A DNA stretch of 5,023 nucleotides, from assembly GCA_964538515.1 (NCBI GenBank), contig CAZIEW010000114.1:1-5023 (forward strand), read 5' to 3'. The position numbers were made by a program, and so were the translations under genes. Position 1 is the first letter of the stretch, and every line of letters starts with the position of its first letter. The notes beneath the pieces were generated by a model. It did not search any database. It had not been told where the DNA came from and worked only from the letters and a program-made list of their open reading frames with translations. Positions 3,827 to 5,023 of this stretch are shown here, piece by piece. Source of the stretch: CALBZH01 sp964538515 (lineage in GTDB: Bacteria > Desulfobacterota > Syntrophobacteria > Syntrophobacterales > Syntrophobacteraceae).

Positions 3827-5023
3827 TCAAGCGGCCTTCGCCCAGAGCCGGCGAAGCCTCAAAGCGTTGGCCACCACGGATACGGAGCTCATCGCCATGG
3901 CCGCAGCGGCAACCATGGGATTCAACTGAAATCCCCAAATCGGGACCAAAACGCCGGCCGCCACCGGGATTCCCAAGGAGTTGTAGAAGAAGGCCCAAAA
4001 CAGATTTTGCCGGATCACTCTCATGGTCAAGGCCGAGAGCTTCATCGCAGCGGGCACCAGACGTAGGTCATCGCGCATCAGAGTCAGATCACTGGCCTCC
4101 ATCGCGATATCCGTTCCGGCCGCCACTGCCACGCCGATGTCCGCCGCAGCCAGCGCAGGGGCGTCATTGATGCCGTCCCCCACCATGGCAACCCGCTCCC
4201 CGCTTTGCTGCAGCTTACGGATCTCGTCGGCTTTGCCCCCCGGCAGCACCTCGGCGAGCACCCGATGGATGCCTGCTTCCTCCGCGATTTTCGAGGCGGT
4301 TTCTTTTCGGTCGCCCGTGACCATGACGACCTGCAGTCCCATGGCGATAAGCCTCGATACGGCGTCCCGGGCGGATTCTTTCAATGTATCGGCAAGCGCA
4401 AGGACACCGGACAACCGCCCATTCGCGACAACATAAACACACGTCTTTCCCATGGCAATCCATGGGGCCACAGCGTCTCGCGAGTCCTTGACCTCTATGC
4501 CCTGGTCGGACACAAATCGGCTGCTCCCGACCAGCACCCTGACACCCTCCACGACGCCGACGGCACCCAGGCCGGATGCGGCTTCAAAGCCATCGACACG
4601 GGCCGGCTCGACTCCCTCTTCGCGAGCCTTGCTCACGATGGCCCGCGCGAGCGGATGCTCGGACAGGGCTTCAACGGATGCAGCGAGGCGCAGGACACTT
4701 GTCGGCTCCGCACCGGGGGGCGCCCAGAAATCAGTCACAACGGGAGCCCCCCGCGTAAGCGTCCCGGTCTTGTCGAACACCACGGTGGTCAGGCCGCCTG
4801 CCTTCTCCAGGCTCTCACCGCCCTTGATGAGAATGCCGCTTTCCGCTCCCAGGCCCGTCCCCACCATCACGGCAGTCGGCGTCGCCAGCCCCATGGCACA
4901 CGGACAGGCAATAATCAGAACCGAGACGAAATTAAGAAGGGCTCTGCTGAACCCGAGCTCAGGAGCTGCCAAATACCAGACGAGAAACGTGCACCCCGCG
5001 ATGACCAGAACGACAGGGACGAA
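3827..5023 (-). CDS. copA: Copper-exporting P-type ATPase (P1B-1), 5' end outside window
   Basis: The visible 398 residues are the C-terminal part; the frame is open through the right edge. Counting from the first visible residue, the membrane metal site CPC is at 40-42 (IIACPCAMGLATPTA). The phosphorylation motif DKTGTLT is at 84-90, with D84 forming the acyl phosphate. The P1B-specific SEHPLA is at 121-126 in the nucleotide-binding domain, TGDRKET at 236-242 and GDGINDAPAL at 282-291 in the hinge. The last two membrane helices carry YN (347-348) and MSS (378-380), which with CPC are the Cu(I) ligands of the P1B-1 subgroup, so export of Cu(I) (or Ag(I)) is favoured over Zn/Cd. N-terminal metal-binding domains and the first transmembrane helices are not visible. 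The protein is in the inner membrane. The stop is 164 bases before the rubredoxin start; no clear terminator lies between them. Confidence 0.95.
   Translation of the reverse strand, partial: FVPVVLVIAGCTFLVWYLAAPELGFSRALLNFVSVLIIACPCAMGLATPTAVMVGTGLGAESGILIKGGESLEKAGGLTTVVFDKTGTLTRGAPVVTDFWAPPGAEPTSVLRLAASVEALSEHPLARAIVSKAREEGVEPARVDGFEAASGLGAVGVVEGVRVLVGSSRFVSDQGIEVKDSRDAVAPWIAMGKTCVYVVANGRLSGVLALADTLKESARDAVSRLIAMGLQVVMVTGDRKETASKIAEEAGIHRVLAEVLPGGKADEIRKLQQSGERVAMVGDGINDAPALAAADIGVAVAAGTDIAMEASDLTLMRDDLRLVPAAMKLSALTMRVIRQNLFWAFFYNSLGIPVAAGVLVPIWGFQLNPMVAAAAMAMSSVSVVANALRLRRLWAKAA

Noticed and set aside
3759..3998. Minus-strand frame of 79 residues across the copA 3' end
   Set aside because: It is mostly a shadow of the copA C-terminus in another frame; the part beyond the copA stop has no ribosome site or recognisable family.
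1..5023. CRISPR array, tRNA, rRNA or defence system
   Set aside because: No regularly spaced direct repeats, cloverleaf sequences or defence-related proteins were seen on either strand.

Overview
The window is GC-rich and every recognisable gene lies on the minus strand, so the layout reads from right to left. The gene content suggests an anaerobe of the Desulfobacterota (former Deltaproteobacteria), of sulfate-reducing or syntrophic type. The main clues are a ferredoxin with the exact cysteine spacing of Desulfovibrio gigas ferredoxin II, a protein resembling the DVU0298 family, and a free rubredoxin next to a rubrerythrin-like ferritin. This taxonomic reading is inference, since the window has no rRNA or other phylogenetic marker.

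Region by region, following transcription: (1) 5023-3827 is the C-terminal two thirds of a copper-exporting P-type ATPase (copA); its start lies outside the window. (2) 3662-3504 is rubredoxin and 3418-2921 a four-helix diiron ferritin/rubrerythrin-like protein. This pair fits oxidative-stress defence, with rubredoxin as a possible electron donor. (3) 2920-2560 is a gene-free stretch of 361 bases holding a small palindromic transposon-like element (MITE) at 2737-2843. (4) 2559-683 is a compact three-gene operon: ferredoxin, a DVU0298/HEAT-like protein of unknown function, and a TIGR01777-family SDR/epimerase. (5) 638-430 looks like a small self-contained transcription unit. It has a promoter, a strong ribosome binding site, a 27-residue Cys/Gly/Tyr-rich peptide and an intrinsic terminator. 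(6) 470-309 is packed with hairpins that share the core GCCGTGGG. (7) 318-85 is a decayed 3' fragment of a DAHP synthase gene (first step of the shikimate pathway), cut off at its 5' side, frameshifted once, and abutted by a second copy of the MITE that runs off the left edge.

The functional genes share a redox and metal theme: copper export, Fe-only rubredoxin, a diiron protein, an Fe-S ferredoxin and a probable NAD(P)-dependent SDR. No defence system, CRISPR array, tRNA or rRNA is visible. The most novel candidate is the tiny cysteine-rich peptide gene at 496-579. The flanking MITE copies and the DAHP synthase remnant show that the left part of the window has been rearranged.
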